A stretch of 64,000 nt of DNA from Actinostola sp. cb2023. Its lineage: Eukaryota > Cnidaria > Anthozoa > Actiniaria > Actinostolidae. The translations under genes were made by a program, and so were the position numbers. The stretch's first letter is position 1. Each line of letters starts with the position of its first letter. Location: the NCBI GenBank assembly GCA_033675265.1, contig JAUJYZ010001583.1, positions 469,501-533,500 on the forward strand. Reading direction: 5' to 3'. Of the stretch, positions 43,070 to 54,526 are shown one piece after another. Under the pieces are notes generated by a model. That model made no database searches. It had not been told where the DNA came from and worked only from the letters and a program-made list of their open reading frames with translations.

Positions 43070-46000
43070 AATTGTCACGCGGTCACGCATTCACCGTTTT
43101 TGATGTTTTTCGAGTGGTGAATAAAAGAGTTTTCTCAGAAGCAAAACGTTAATTGCCCAAATAAAACTTTCAAGATTCTAAAACTACATCATCTTCTTAG
43201 TACGTAGCTGCAATATTATAAAATTTGGATCACTGGCACATGACTAAAAAACTATTCTTTTTGACCCACCGGCTGGAATTTCCAAATAGTGCTCTTTGAT
43301 TTGGAATTTATTGGACTTCTTAAACTCGCTCAATGTTTATAATATTAAGCCTAGAGATCAAGGAAGAGTTATGTAATACAGCGATGGTGTTGAAATATTT
43401 CTGTTGTTTTTAGTTTTGATATACGAATGGAATGAATTTGATGCATTTTTACTCCGCCGACAGTCATTACATGGTGTCTGAAGCCAAAATCGTTTTTTTT
43501 TTTCGATTTTCTCCCAAACAAATAAATATTTTCCCAAACAAACTACACAGCGTTTATATTCAGACCAAGGGCTACCCATATGCAAAGTTAGAACGAATTC
43601 CATTTTTGTGATTTTTGCCACCAGATGTTTGATAATTGTACGGCCTTACACTTAAGACAATGAATAAAAAATAATAAAAGCTAAGAACAATGGAAGCCTT
43701 AAAAATTAATAAATACTAAAGGATAAAATGTGATTAAAAATGTCACTAGTCTACAGAGTCTACCACAGGCAGCCCAACCATTCCTTTTGAGGCTACTAAA
43801 TAAGGAAATAAAATGATATTTGCGTCTTCTTTTGATGGGTTTCCTGTGGTAGAGCGCGCGCGCGATCAATATATAATACGTAGATATGTTGGGTTCCCTG
43901 TGCTGAGTAATATCCTATATTGGGCTTCCTGTGCACATCCCGCGCGTCCCGCACTACATGTGTATATTGAAACAAGGTATGAAACTAGGTCACGTGACAA
44001 ATACGTTTTTGCCCCTAATCTTTGTCAAAATGACGTGAAAATTCAATTTTTCTTCGAATAACTAAACTTTACCGTATTCTCTAAACACTTCATAAGTTTC
44101 AGTCGTGTAACTTCACCACACGCTGAGAATTTTAATTTTGACATTCTGCGCCTCATGGACCGATGTGCGGTGCACTTCTCTGGTGCACTTTTCCGTGAAG
44201 CAGTCGGATTTTACCTTCGAGAGGACATCGACAAGCGCTCGGCAAATCTGAATTGTGCTCTTTTTTGCAAATTTTAATATTTATATTTTCACTAAACATA
44301 AGTCAAAACATCTACAATATACTTTATTTGTTTTCTGTTTTGACTTTTATAAAGTATTTGTATTGTGTTTTGATTTTTATCGATTAAAATGCTTTAAAAT
44401 TGAGGCATTGTGTTTTATAAATGCAGAATAGTAAGCTTATTTGCTAAATGTGTTGTGCTATTTCAATGACAAGAATGAACAACTGTTAAATAATATTTTA
44501 GTTCACAGCAGCTTCACGAGTCCATCTCCATTCACTGAGTTCGATATCCGTGAATTTGAGTTCGTCTATATTTTTGCTTCAGATGGTTTATTCTGTGTTG
44601 GCGTTCTGGCTTGTGTTTTAAGAAGTACTGTAAGAAAGTACAAAATAACGTAGATGAGAGAGTCATAATGTTTAAACAGATAAAGTACTAGGTTCTTTGT
44701 TGAACTTGATTGAAGGCCGGTATTTCACTGACAACTGTACACAAGAGTCAAATAGCTCGGTCATAATTTATGAAAAATAACTGAAGCAGCCCTTCTGTCA
44801 TAGTATAGGCAAGTGCTTTTACAGTTAGAGCAAAAACTATACTGAAACCTCGAGAAAACACTTCAGAAAATATATTTAGTTCAGCTTTATACTTTTCAAC
44901 AAAACTGTCGTGTGTTGAGCACAACATGCAATTCTCCACCATTCAAAATGAAAAAAGGCTACTTTAAAACCGTCGAATTTCTTCTAAAGTTACTTAAAGT
45001 TGACACGAATTGTGAACTTAGCTTCTAAACTTACCATGGATAAGGAAAAGAATCCAAACGCTTACACCGAAAAAAACATGCTTTGTTTCAATAACTTCTC
45101 CGCCATTCAGTCAAAACTTCAGCGACTTCACCCTGGGTACCCCCCACGGGCCTGTAATGTACGACGACTTCGGCTCTTCGGTTCACGGAAAAGTACACCA
45201 GAGAAGTGCACCGCATATCAGGCCATGATACGCCATCAGTTTCACACCTTGTGTAAATATACACAAAGGGGGGGTATTACAGTCTTCCCATCATGCTTAG
45301 CTGCTGTTTTTGGCGCGAAGTTGGAAAGAATCAACATGGCGGACATGCGGAAAGGCTGAAATGGCGATGCTCTAAAACAATGGATTAAACGAACTTCGAG
45401 AAGTCATGGTGAGTTGAAAGTCCGCAAAATTGTTATTTCATTCTTCTTCTCTTTGTCTAACGATTAAAATTGTCTCTACATATGATTAACATGACAAAAA
45501 AACAGTCATGGTTGAACACAAGAGTCACGGTGTGTTATTCTTGATTGCCTCGCTACACGAGACACGTGAAAGTTAAGCAGCTAAAACTGTTTTCTACTGT
45601 GGAGTACTTTTAGCAATTTTATGCATTTTAGCAAGTTTAATAAATGATTTTTCTAAAAAGTAGAAATGTACCCTAATGTACCCACATTTAGTTTGATTTT
45701 TTTAGTGTTGAACTTAGCGTTTTTAACGTTCACATTTTATGTGATTTGAGCCCGAACGTATAGTTGTTTGGTTATACATTCGCACAAAAACATCATAATT
45801 TAATGCTTTTAGTCTATCTCACAAGGTGAAGATCTACTTTATAAGCTTGCATTACATTACATAATATTTGTACAAGGCTCAAAAGAAACAAAAATGTGTT
45901 AAAATTGCAAAATATTCAGGTTTTGTATTGGTCACACATGGGAGTGTGTCAGACTGTGTGTCAGTCTGAGTTGAAAACATACACTGATGAATGATAAATA

Positions 46001-47023
46001 TCATATTTTTAACAAATATGTTTTTTTCATTTATCAATGAAACTTTTTTGGGAGTTTGTTTGTTGCTTTAAATTTCATTGCATCACCCACCAAAAACCCT
46101 CTGCAACTTTTACAAATCAACAACATTAACCATCCGAGCAAACAAGACTTGGATTACAAGTAATAAAATAAACATGTAACTTCAAGCAATTACAATGTAA
46201 GCTGTCAAGTTATATAATAATAATTATATAATAATAATGTGATGTGATTTATTGTTTATTTTTAGCAAGTACCACCTGACAGTGAGTAGTTGTATTAAAG
46301 GACAGTTCAAGCGTGTAGAGGCTGAGGATGCCTATGGACATCAAAACAACAATCAATGAATTTATTAACATTAACATGTATATATACTGTGTATTAGTAA
46401 TTTCCAATGCTCTCAACAATAATAAAATGTCCCGAGTACAGCAAGATTTTTTTAATGTTATTTTTATACATAGACACTTGTGTCTATGTATTCAATATCC
46501 TCACTAGAGAATATGGAAAATATACAACTTGATAGTTTTTCAGTAACAGTTGGTTATTAGACCTTTCAGGGTCAATAATTAAAACAACTCGTAATAAGAA
46601 AATACATCATATCAAGTACAATATTATTGATTTTGTCCTACAAATAAGACCCTATTTACCAGTATGGGTTTACTTTTTGTATTAACAATTATATTGTACT
46701 AGCAATTATATTGTACTAACAATTATATTTGTATCAGTTTTGTAATTGCCTGGTACTGTCATTATCCAAGCAACAAAGGATATAAATCCTATGAATTTGT
46801 TTTGACAGTGTTTTAGAGTCAATTTCATCATTTTGTAGAGCAGCTGTGATTTGGGGGATTTTTTTTGCTTTCCACATAATAATAATAATATAATGTTTAA
46901 TATTTGTTATGCACAAATTAGCATTTGAATATGAATACTAAATACAATAATAATAATAATATAGACAATAGTATATCCTAATAATATAGGCAATAATATA
47001 TCCTAATAATAACTAAAAATCAT

Positions 47024-47140
47024 ATGCTTCATGAAATAAATATGTCTTTTAAGAAGTGTTTTGAACTGTATAACTTGGCAACTTACTTGTTCCAGAGTGT
47101 TGGTGCTGCAATAGTAAGTGATTTATCCCCAAGAGTCATA
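47024..47140 (-). pseudogene. LINE ORF2 C-terminal fragment
   Basis: On the minus strand the frame reads DKSLTIAAPTLWNK, the conserved 'aaP.lWN.LP' end of CR1/L2/RTE-like reverse transcriptase proteins. It is followed by a decayed tail rich in AAT. Only this stub remains. Confidence 0.6.
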
Positions 47141-47419
47141 CCCAACAGGTTCATATGTAAACAGGGTATTTTCATCTTCAAGATTCACAGGTTGCTCAAA
47201 TATTTTTACATAAAGTTCCTCTTTTGCTGCAATGTTCCCTTGTATGATTCTCAATGCCTTTTGCATTGGAGGGTGATAACTACATCCCTTTAGCTTGAAT
47301 ACCTCACTCTCTAAGGGAATCATTGCATTGTTTACCCTGGTCCCAAGAGGCACTGACCTACACTCTCCCTTACTGTACTTTTGAGCCACAAAGCTGCAAG
47401 CGAGCTGTGAAGCTGACAA
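47123..47419 (-). CDS. Unidentified 98-codon ORF abutting LINE fragment
   Basis: Not recognised. The frame includes LKGCSYHPPMQKALRIIQGN and KEELYVKIFEQPVNLEDENT, which look like true protein sequence rather than repeat noise. Its upstream end lies in the palindrome starting at 47333. It may be a captured exon or a piece of an unknown transposon protein. Confidence 0.3.
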   Translation of the reverse strand: MSASQLACSFVAQKYSKGECRSVPLGTRVNNAMIPLESEVFKLKGCSYHPPMQKALRIIQGNIAAKEELYVKIFEQPVNLEDENTLFTYEPVGYDSWG

Positions 47420-47482
47420 GCTTCTCGCTGCTCAAAAGTACAGTAGGGTAGAGTGTAGGTCAGTGCCTCTAGGAACAGGGTA
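47333..47482. repeat. 150-bp palindromic MITE
   Basis: TACCCTGGTCCC and GGAACAGGGTA ends. The arms share GAGGCACTGACCTACACTC and ACTGTACTTTTGAGC with their complements. Confidence 0.8.
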
Positions 47483-47539
47483 TGTATTGTTCTGTTTCAA
47501 CACTTATTTTCAACAACTGGATCTGGTGCTACAAACAAT

Positions 47540-47665
47540 AAGCAATTATTGGACGAGGTTGAGCAAAATATCGTGATTTGTCAGTGGCGAGCAGATTAAT
47601 TATTTGCCGATGCCGAAGGCAGAGGCAAATAATTAATCTGCGAGACACGTACTGACAAAATCACG

Positions 47666-47699
<34 letters not shown>

Positions 47700-47960
47700 A
47701 TCATTCGACTCATTTCTATCAATAAGGAATTTATTGAATATAAACATCAAGAAAAAATATTGTAAAACGAGCTGCTATGTTTACACTGTGAATGATCAAT
47801 TAAGTGCGCATGCTCAGACTGTTATTTGCAGCGAACATTGCTTAATCTTCACTGCGCATGCTCAGACCGTTATTTGTACGCAGTTATTTGCAGGTCTTTT
47901 AGCCAATCAGAACTGCGGATAGAAATGAGTCGAATGATAATAATTATTGTGAGGTCTTCG
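47540..47960. repeat. Nested palindromic MITEs
   Basis: A first palindrome (about 47550-47695: AGCAAAATATCGTGATTTGTCA mirrored, with GCAAATAATTAATCTG inside) is followed by a second inverted pair (TTATCATTCGACTCATTTC at 47700 against GAAATGAGTCGAATGATAA at 47925). No gene. Confidence 0.7.
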
Positions 47961-50900
47961 GTTATCAAAATCAAGCCAGGTTTTTGGCCACCCTTGAGCA
48001 GTTACAATAAACACTAACCAATTCTAGGTACTGGCGGTAAGACATTTGTGGTTTGCTATTTGTTTCAGTGTAATGAGCTTTAGGACACAAAGTTAACCCG
48101 ACATGCCAAACACAACATCAAACTTGCAGATCACTTGGACAGGGTGTTCAAGCTATTAATAGGTTGTAAACAAATGTTGAATAAGCTTACATATTGGGAA
48201 TTTAAAAGGACTTCTTAGACAATACAGTATTTTATTTTGATTTATTAGGCCCCTAGCGTTTAATTACAGCTAATGTAAGAAATTAATCTATTGTATATAA
48301 GCTTATAGATTATATCAGACTGCTAATGCAATTTATAAGAGGTATTAAGGTAAGTATACATATTTAGCTTTGTATTAAATAAAAACGCGTACCTGCAGAT
48401 CAAAACTATGAGAAACGTCTACCTATTGACACTTTCGGTGATTTATAATTTTCGTTCGAAGTCTAACATCTTACATGTAGTTTTAAAAAAACTGAACGAC
48501 TGTATTCGGAAATAAAACTAATCACCGTTAGTTCAATGTGGAAGCTGACATGGCACATGTGTACAGTCCAAGGGAAGGGTGACTTCTGTATCCGATGCAG
48601 TGAAGAAATAAGAGACTGCTTGATTTCAGAGCACTAGACTAGAGTTGGCATGGTTGATTGACTGTTGTTTACTTCTCGTAGGGAGTCGATACTATCGAAC
48701 GAAAAACACATATATTAAGCGAAAATAAGGTTACCCTAGTAGCTTTTACTTCAAAATATGACTGTCAAAACAATACGATCAAAAATGAAAGTAAAGGAAG
48801 TCCGTAATACGTTACCTTTCCATCGAAACGATCTCGCTTCCTCCACCGTCACCCTTCGTCCGCCATGTTTCTTCTTCAAAATCTTATCGAAATGAGACTT
48901 CGCTGGGGGTCGAAACGGTTGATAATATAGTTCGTTCGCGGTGCATGATGGGAAGACTGTAATACCCCACCTTATATACACATTTGCTGCGGGCGCATCC
49001 CGCAGGACACACACAGGAAGCCCAACATTATACATTTCTATACACAGGGAACCCAATATATAAATGCGCGCGCGCTCTACCACAGGAAACCCATAAAAAA
49101 AAGACGGAAAAATAATTTTATTTCATTATTTAGTAGCCTCAAAAGGAATGGTTGGGCTGCCTGTGAGTCTACTCGGGCATTTAGACTTGGTTTTATGTCT
49201 TTATTAAAATATATCTCAAATATCAAACATATAAATGTGTTCAAATTATCGATCAACTGAGCGTTGGCCTTGTTGTCTTCAATATCTTCCATTCAAAAAC
49301 ATTGATTTTCGTTGTCATATATTCCAAAGATTCGATTCTCTAAGGGATGAGATGATGCAACCTTTACTAGCGTTAACAATAGAAGAAAGCAAATGTATTA
49401 TTACTGCTTGTAATTCAATCCCCTGTAGAATACTGCAGTTCGAGGTCTTTAGACACTTTTGTACTCCTTAAAAAAGTCATATTCAACAGCCTACTTAAAA
49501 TTGGCGCCGTAACATACTAACGTACTATAAACTCCTCTTTCATATGTAGCCCCAAAAAGAACTCTCTCGTTTGTAAAGCGCATTGAGACTAAGTAAAATG
49601 CGCTCTTAGATTTTAACAACATCCATTATTAATATTGTTATTTGTTCCAGCGCATATACAGTATGTGGTTCTAATTGTGAACAGTCTCTAATTGTGAACA
49701 CTTTTCAGTAAAAGTGCCGTTTTTATACCGTAAAGTTAAGATCGATAAAAAATATTTTACCCGAGCAAATATTGATTTATTTTCAATCATTCAATGCAAT
49801 TTTGGGCTTTCTGACATTTATTCCGTGCAAAATTTCAACTTTGATTCAAAGTAAGCTGACGACTGCTGTTTACAAATTCGAATTTTAAGCGCGCCTTTAG
49901 ATTCTCAGTGGCAAAGTTCGCATATTTTCTTTCTAAAAACGCAAAGTTTGGAGTTTGTTTTTATATGAGCTAAAAGGTAAATAATAACACTTTTCCTTAC
50001 AAAACAATAATTAGAAAAGTGTTGAAAATGAACGAGCAGCATCGGAATGAAAAATTGTGCGTGTTTTTGCGATGTACATGTAATTGTAAACACGCATATG
50101 CTCACGCATAACTTGGCACTTCATAACATATGTAGTTTTTGAGATATAGAGTAAAATTGCCGCTAATGTACCTGCACTGGTACAATAGCAAATATTGAGA
50201 AGGAAATATGTATAAGAAGTCCGCGTTTGTGATACAAATTTTCGCCATTTCGTTGTTAGCAGTACACGAGCGTGATGAACGGCATGCATCAATGAACATG
50301 CGAACACGTCAGTAATTTAGCCACAGGGAGCCCAAGCTCATTATCTGTGAAGACCGTTGTTTAATTTGCATATTTACAGTAAATGTATGTGGCTTTAAAA
50401 CATCCCTCGTATTTCAAGATTTTTCGTAAATAATAAAACTTTTTTTTCACTAATGTGTGTTGTTCTTACTACTTTCGATGCTGTGACGGCGTTTCAGCGC
50501 CATTAGAGCGTGTTTCACGAAAATACCCCTGTAAGAGTAAGAAGGAGACATGGGAGGAAACTGTTCGAGCGATCCGAACTCAACTAGCTTTACTTCTCGC
50601 CAAAACTCGAGCACATACCTCGATCGCACATCAATTTCGACCACATATCCTGAAAGACAGGTAAATTTCCTAAAATTATTGGTGACTTGATTGAAAATCT
50701 GCAATGATTAGCCGACGTGAGGCTCCTACGAACACGGTGAAGCTTCTCAAAAGACGCCATTTTAATGCGTGGGACCAGACCAGTGGACACAAATATGCGA
50801 AGAATGTGAAACATGTAAACAAGGTAGCCCCACCAATGGACCCGTGAGTCTTGTTTTGAACATATTACATCCCTGGTAAGTAAGAAATTGTACAGAGCGC

Positions 50901-51134
50901 AGGGAAAAGCGACAGCGTATGTTTTGGCGGCAAAACAACATCTACATCTGGAGATCGAAAGCAACTTTTTATATCTTGTCGGTCATTTTTTTTAATTCGT
51001 CGATCATGAAATGGAAAGGTAAGAGCGATTCTTTGAAAGTTAATATGTGAGCTTTCAGTGGATATTTTGAGATAAGTCAAACATTTCAGGTAAACAACCG
51101 AGAACTCAGCTGTGTTTATGTTTATACTTCAAAG

Positions 51135-51350
51135 GTTGACAGATGAGCAGGCTGTGATACTTCGGACAGCCAAATTAAATCTGGGCATAACCTCTTGCTA
51201 ACAGGACAAGCTGACACTGGAAAAACTTATCATATAAAAATAATTTTTCATCGTCTGAAGAATGTGCAAAAAACGTCGCTATAATCTGTTCGAGTGGAGT
51301 GCCACAGTGTACGTTCCATTTCATGATCGACGAATTTTTATAAGTAATAC
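51135..51350 (+). pseudogene. PIF1-like P-loop helicase/NTPase N-terminal fragment
   Basis: Three overlapping frames together give the start of a helicase: LTDEQAVILRTAKL, then LLLTGQADTGKTYH (Walker A), then AIICSSGVPQ (the conserved 'vavtaptG/CSSG' strand). The pieces are offset by frameshifts, so it is not expressed as such. PIF1 relatedness is by motif recognition only. It lies in the centre of the foldback element as captured or residual coding sequence. Confidence 0.5.
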
Positions 51351-51499
51351 CATGGCACTGAGGGATATTAGTGATTAAATGTCCCCGAAGCCGAGGGAAG
51401 TTTAGTGGAAGTCCCGAGCCTCCGGGCGAGGGACTTTTACTAAACTTCCCGAGGCTGAGGGACATTTAATCACTAATATCCCGAAGAAGCCATGGTATT
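51346..51499. mobile_element. 154-bp MITE (AATACCATGG ends)
   Basis: Ends AATACCATGGC and CCATGGTATT with a long hairpin (GGGATATTAGTGATTAAATG TCCC mirrored). Ends resemble those of the adjacent 842-bp element, only 7 bp away, so they may share a transposase. Confidence 0.75.
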
Positions 51500-51506
51500 A
51501 GTTTGT

Positions 51507-52348
51507 AATACCATGATCACCGAGGAAATGGACAAAAATACAGGCTTGAGTTAACGGCGCAAAGGAGAATATATTATAGTGTTTTGTGAAAGAGTCTTGA
51601 TTAGACTGTACTGTGGGGAATGCTTCATGTTGCACATCTTTGTTTCATTTACACAATAAAAGAGTATAAATTAGTTATAGTAAGGAGTACCTGAAGGTAA
51701 ACAGATCAGAAATGGCGGAAGGTCGGTTTACTTTTATGAGAGATGACGAGGTGGAGCAAGTAAGAGAGAATACGGTTCCTCAAAATACTAAAAAGCACAT
51801 ACAGAAAAAGAGGAAAGTGCCAACTCATTGTGTGAACAAATAAAATAAATAGGTCTAATCAAATATCCTTTGAATTCGACTTTTGTGCATTTCCTTCTAT
51901 TGCGCATGCGTTAACGATGTTGTGGATATCAAAATACCACTGTATTTTGAGCTTCACACATCCCACACGTCTTGAATGCTCGAGTCATCATAAGTAGAGG
52001 AGCGATTAAGTACTATTCGGTTTGCTCTTGGGTCCCAATGATTGTGTGTACACCTGGTGTATATGAGGGACTGACTTGCATCCTCATGCATAGTAATGAG
52101 GGATATTTAGTCTAAATGTCCCTCATGAATATAATCATGAGGGACATTTAGTCTAAATTTCCCTCATGATTGTATTCATGAGGGACATTTAGTCTAAATT
52201 TCCCTCATGATTGTATTCATGAGGGAGATTTAGTCTAAATTTCCCTCATTACTATGCATGAGCGATGCTTGACTTAGAGCTTTCGCGAGGGATGTTCGAT
52301 GTTAAATGTCCCTCGTGGAACAATGAAAACCGAGGTGATCATGGTATT
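51507..52348. mobile_element. 842-bp TIR element, copy 2 (AATACCATGATCACC ends)
   Basis: Reverse-oriented copy of 1875-2717 with the same CATGAGGG/CCCTCATG palindromic repeat array (about 52085-52260). High identity to copy 1 suggests recent movement. Confidence 0.85.
51712..51843 (+). CDS. 43-codon conserved ORF inside TIR element (copy 2)
   Basis: Counterpart of 2364-2507. Starts MAEGRFTFMRDDEVE and ends PTHCVNK. An AGTA/GTAAGAG string inside (QVRE codons) could act as a cryptic splice donor, in line with a captured first exon. Confidence 0.35.
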   Translation: MAEGRFTFMRDDEVEQVRENTVPQNTKKHIQKKRKVPTHCVNK

Positions 52349-53084
52349 ATTAAAAATGACCGACAAGATATAAAAAGTTGCTTTCGATCTCCAGATGTAG
52401 ATGTTGTTTTGCCGCCAAAACATACGCTGTCGCTTTTCCCTGCGCTCTGTACAATTTCTTACTTACCAGGGATGTAATATGTTCAAAACAAGACTCACGG
52501 GTCCACTGGTGGGGCTACCTTGTTTACATGTTTCACATTCTTCGCATATTTGTGTCCACTGGTCTGGTCCCACGCATTAAAATGGCGTCTTTTGAGAAGC
52601 TTCACCGTGTTCGTAGGAGCCTCACGTCGGCTAATCATTGCAGATTTTCAATCAAGTCACCAATAATTTTAGGAAATTTACCTGTCTTTCAGGATATGTG
52701 GTCGAAATTGATGTGCGATCGAGGTATGTGCTCGAGTTTTGGCGAGAAGTAAAGCTAGTTGAGTTCGGATCGCTCGAACAGTTTCCTCCCTTGTCTCCTT
52801 CTTACTCTTACAGGGGTATTTTCGTGAAACACGCTCTAATGGCGCTGAAACGCCATCACAGCATCGAAAGTAGTAAGAACAACACATTATTGAAAAAAAA
52901 GTTTTATTATTTACGAAAAATCTTGAAATACGGAGGGATGTTTTAAAGCCATACATTTACTGTAAATATGCAAATTAAACAACGGTCTTCACAGATAATG
53001 AGCTTGGGCTCCCTGTGATTTAGCGTTGCCGTCTGACTTCAAAAGTGTTCACAATTACAAACATCTGTTCACAATTAGAACTAC

Positions 53085-54154
53085 GTAGTTACTAAAACCC
53101 GGAACCAGCCACAACGACCCACAACGACCCACAACGATCCACAACGACCCACAACGATCCACAACGATCCACAACGACCCACAACGATCCACAACGACCC
53201 ACAACGAGATACCAAACAACGATACAAAACAATTTCAAAAGTAAACAAGACCAAAATGTCGCACGCAAAATAACCGAACCGCCATTTGAAGTCTTACCGT
53301 TTCAGTTACAATTATTTTCTTTGAGATGTGCTCATTCGGCGATCATAAAGCTGTAATTATTTCTTATACTGAATAAAGATACGAGATTCTGTTTAAAAGT
53401 CGTAGAATTTATAAAATGTATGCAATTAAATGCAAGAAGTCGGTGAATTTAATTACATGTAAATGATTGAACTACAAGCTACTCAATAGTCATTCACATA
53501 CCACTATCTGAATCCGACGATATGGCGATTGCTAAACCAGAGAAAAGGAAACAGCTACATTTGTGGCTAAAGAGGGAATGAGAACGTTTTGACTTCTATT
53601 CAGTATTGATACCGTAGTGCATGTTAAAATTAGCTAGGCTCCTTAGAGGTGCTTACAAGAGTTTGTAGAATAATAGAGGTCAGTTTGTGTGTGTCTATTT
53701 GACTATACTGTCTTACATTCACATGTCAAAATGTAGCGGAACGGCGGGAACGCCTGATTGTATTCATTTTAGCCACAGGGAACCCGAGATCAGCACAAAT
53801 CGTGGGTAGGTCACATGATAATTTTTATGAAATTCTACTATTTTAAACAGAATCTCGTATCTTTATTCAGTATAAGAAATAATTACAGCTTTATGATCGC
53901 CGAATGAGCACATCTCAAAGAAAATAATTGTAACTGAAACGGTAAGACTTCAAATGGCGGTTCGGTTATTTTGCGTGCGACATTTTGGTCTTGTTTACTT
54001 TTGAAATTGTTTTGTATCGTTGTTTGGTATCTCGTTGTGGGTCGTTGTGGATCGTTGTGGGTCGTTGTGGATCGTTGTGGATCGTTGTGGGTCGTTGTGG
54101 TTCGTTGTGGTTCGTTGTGGGTCGTTGTGGCTGGTTCCGGGTTTTAGTAACTAC
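53085..54154. mobile_element. 1.07-kb foldback with (CCACAACGAC)n minisatellite arms
   Basis: GTAGTTACTAAAACCCGGAA is mirrored at the right end. Each arm (about 53085-53406 and 53827-54154) has a 10-bp repeat array CCACAACGAY next to the end and then unique inverted sequence through GAATCTCGTATCTTTATTCAG. The arrays yield false Thr/Asn/Pro-rich frames. The centre is unique, with one CACAGGGAACCCGAG string at 53774. Confidence 0.8.
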
Positions 54155-54519
54155 GATTAGAACTACCAAAGGACATGATATAATAAAATATATTTAGAAA
54201 ATTTCAATAATAAATACAACGAAACTTAATCACATGTTAGCTGAAGTGTAGAGCTAATTCATAGCAAAGGTTCAGGATAATCGTACAATATGTTGACGAG
54301 AAATAACATCAAGTGCAAAAAGTGTTCACAATTAGAACCACATACTGTACCAACGAGCATGCGAAAAAATGTTGACATTGGACAATATAAACCTTTCTTA
54401 TTCCACGGGTTTTATTCTTGGGATTTTGGATGAGCAATGGTGTTTATTGTCAAGGTGCTGCACAACAAGAAACTGGAATATTCATGTACAATTTCACGTG
54501 CAATTTGCCGAAGAAGTCC

Positions 54520-54526
54520 TATAAAA
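54520..54526 (+). promoter_or_regulatory. TATA box of copy C (TATAAAA)
   Basis: TCCTATAAAAGGAGC is conserved with copies A and B, although the gene downstream is broken. Confidence 0.6.

Larger units (their letters stand above)
39372..43655. mobile_element. 4.3-kb long-inverted-repeat element with nested insertions
   Basis: Left arm about 39372-40045 and right arm about 42437-43655 are reverse complements at high identity (TAAGGCCGTACAATTATCAAAC outside, AAGGAATATTCAAGTTATGAAC inside). The centre (40046-42436) holds other repeats. A 416-bp MITE interrupts the right arm, and the left arm shows the empty site. No coding sequence was recognised. Confidence 0.8.
43764..49165. mobile_element. 5.4-kb TIR element with multiple CACAGGnnnCCCAA subterminal repeats, 7-bp TSD
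   Basis: The ends start CACAGGCAGCCCAACCATTC and are mirrored over about 90 bp. The perfect duplication AGTCTAC lies at 43757-43763 and 49166-49172. Each end has three further inverted CACAGGnnnCCCA motifs within about 220 bp (left near 43840, 43890, 43920; right near 49080, 49050, 49010), as expected for transposase-binding sites. CpG-rich, ATGGCGGAC-containing first-exon-like sequences point inward from both sides (near 45333 and 48866). The interior holds other repeats and no recognised transposase, so it is probably a large non-autonomous or composite element. Confidence 0.85.
50322..53017. mobile_element. 2.7-kb foldback element, CACAGGGAGCCCAAG ends, 7-bp TSD
   Basis: Arms of about 670 bp (50322-about 51005 and about 52351-53017) are near-identical reverse complements. 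Flanked by ATTTAGC at 50315-50321 and 53018-53024. Outer sequence matches the 141-bp MITE at 13982. Both arms carry the same long open frames (for example MASFEKLHRVRRSLTSANHC on the inward strand), of no known family. Between the arms lie a helicase-like fragment, a 154-bp MITE and the second copy of the 843-bp element. Confidence 0.88.
49669..54347. mobile_element. 4.7-kb pogo/Tc1-like TIR element carrying two nested foldbacks
   Basis: Inverted 25-bp ends CAGTATGTGGTTCTAATTGT GAACA are flanked by TA on both sides (49667-49668, 54348-54349). This fits Tc1/mariner-pogo target preference. Copies A and B lack this insertion at the matching upstream position. The interior contains 50322-53017 and 53085-54154 and no transposase frame. 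Confidence 0.75.

Noticed and set aside
50590..50964. 124-aa minus-strand ORF, with a mirror copy at 52378-52752
   Set aside because: Its presence in both arms of a foldback and the lack of a recognisable domain do not support a separate gene; described with the element.
53966..54197. Thr/Asn/Pro-rich ORFs near the 10-bp repeats
   Set aside because: They are produced by the CCACAACGAC minisatellite.
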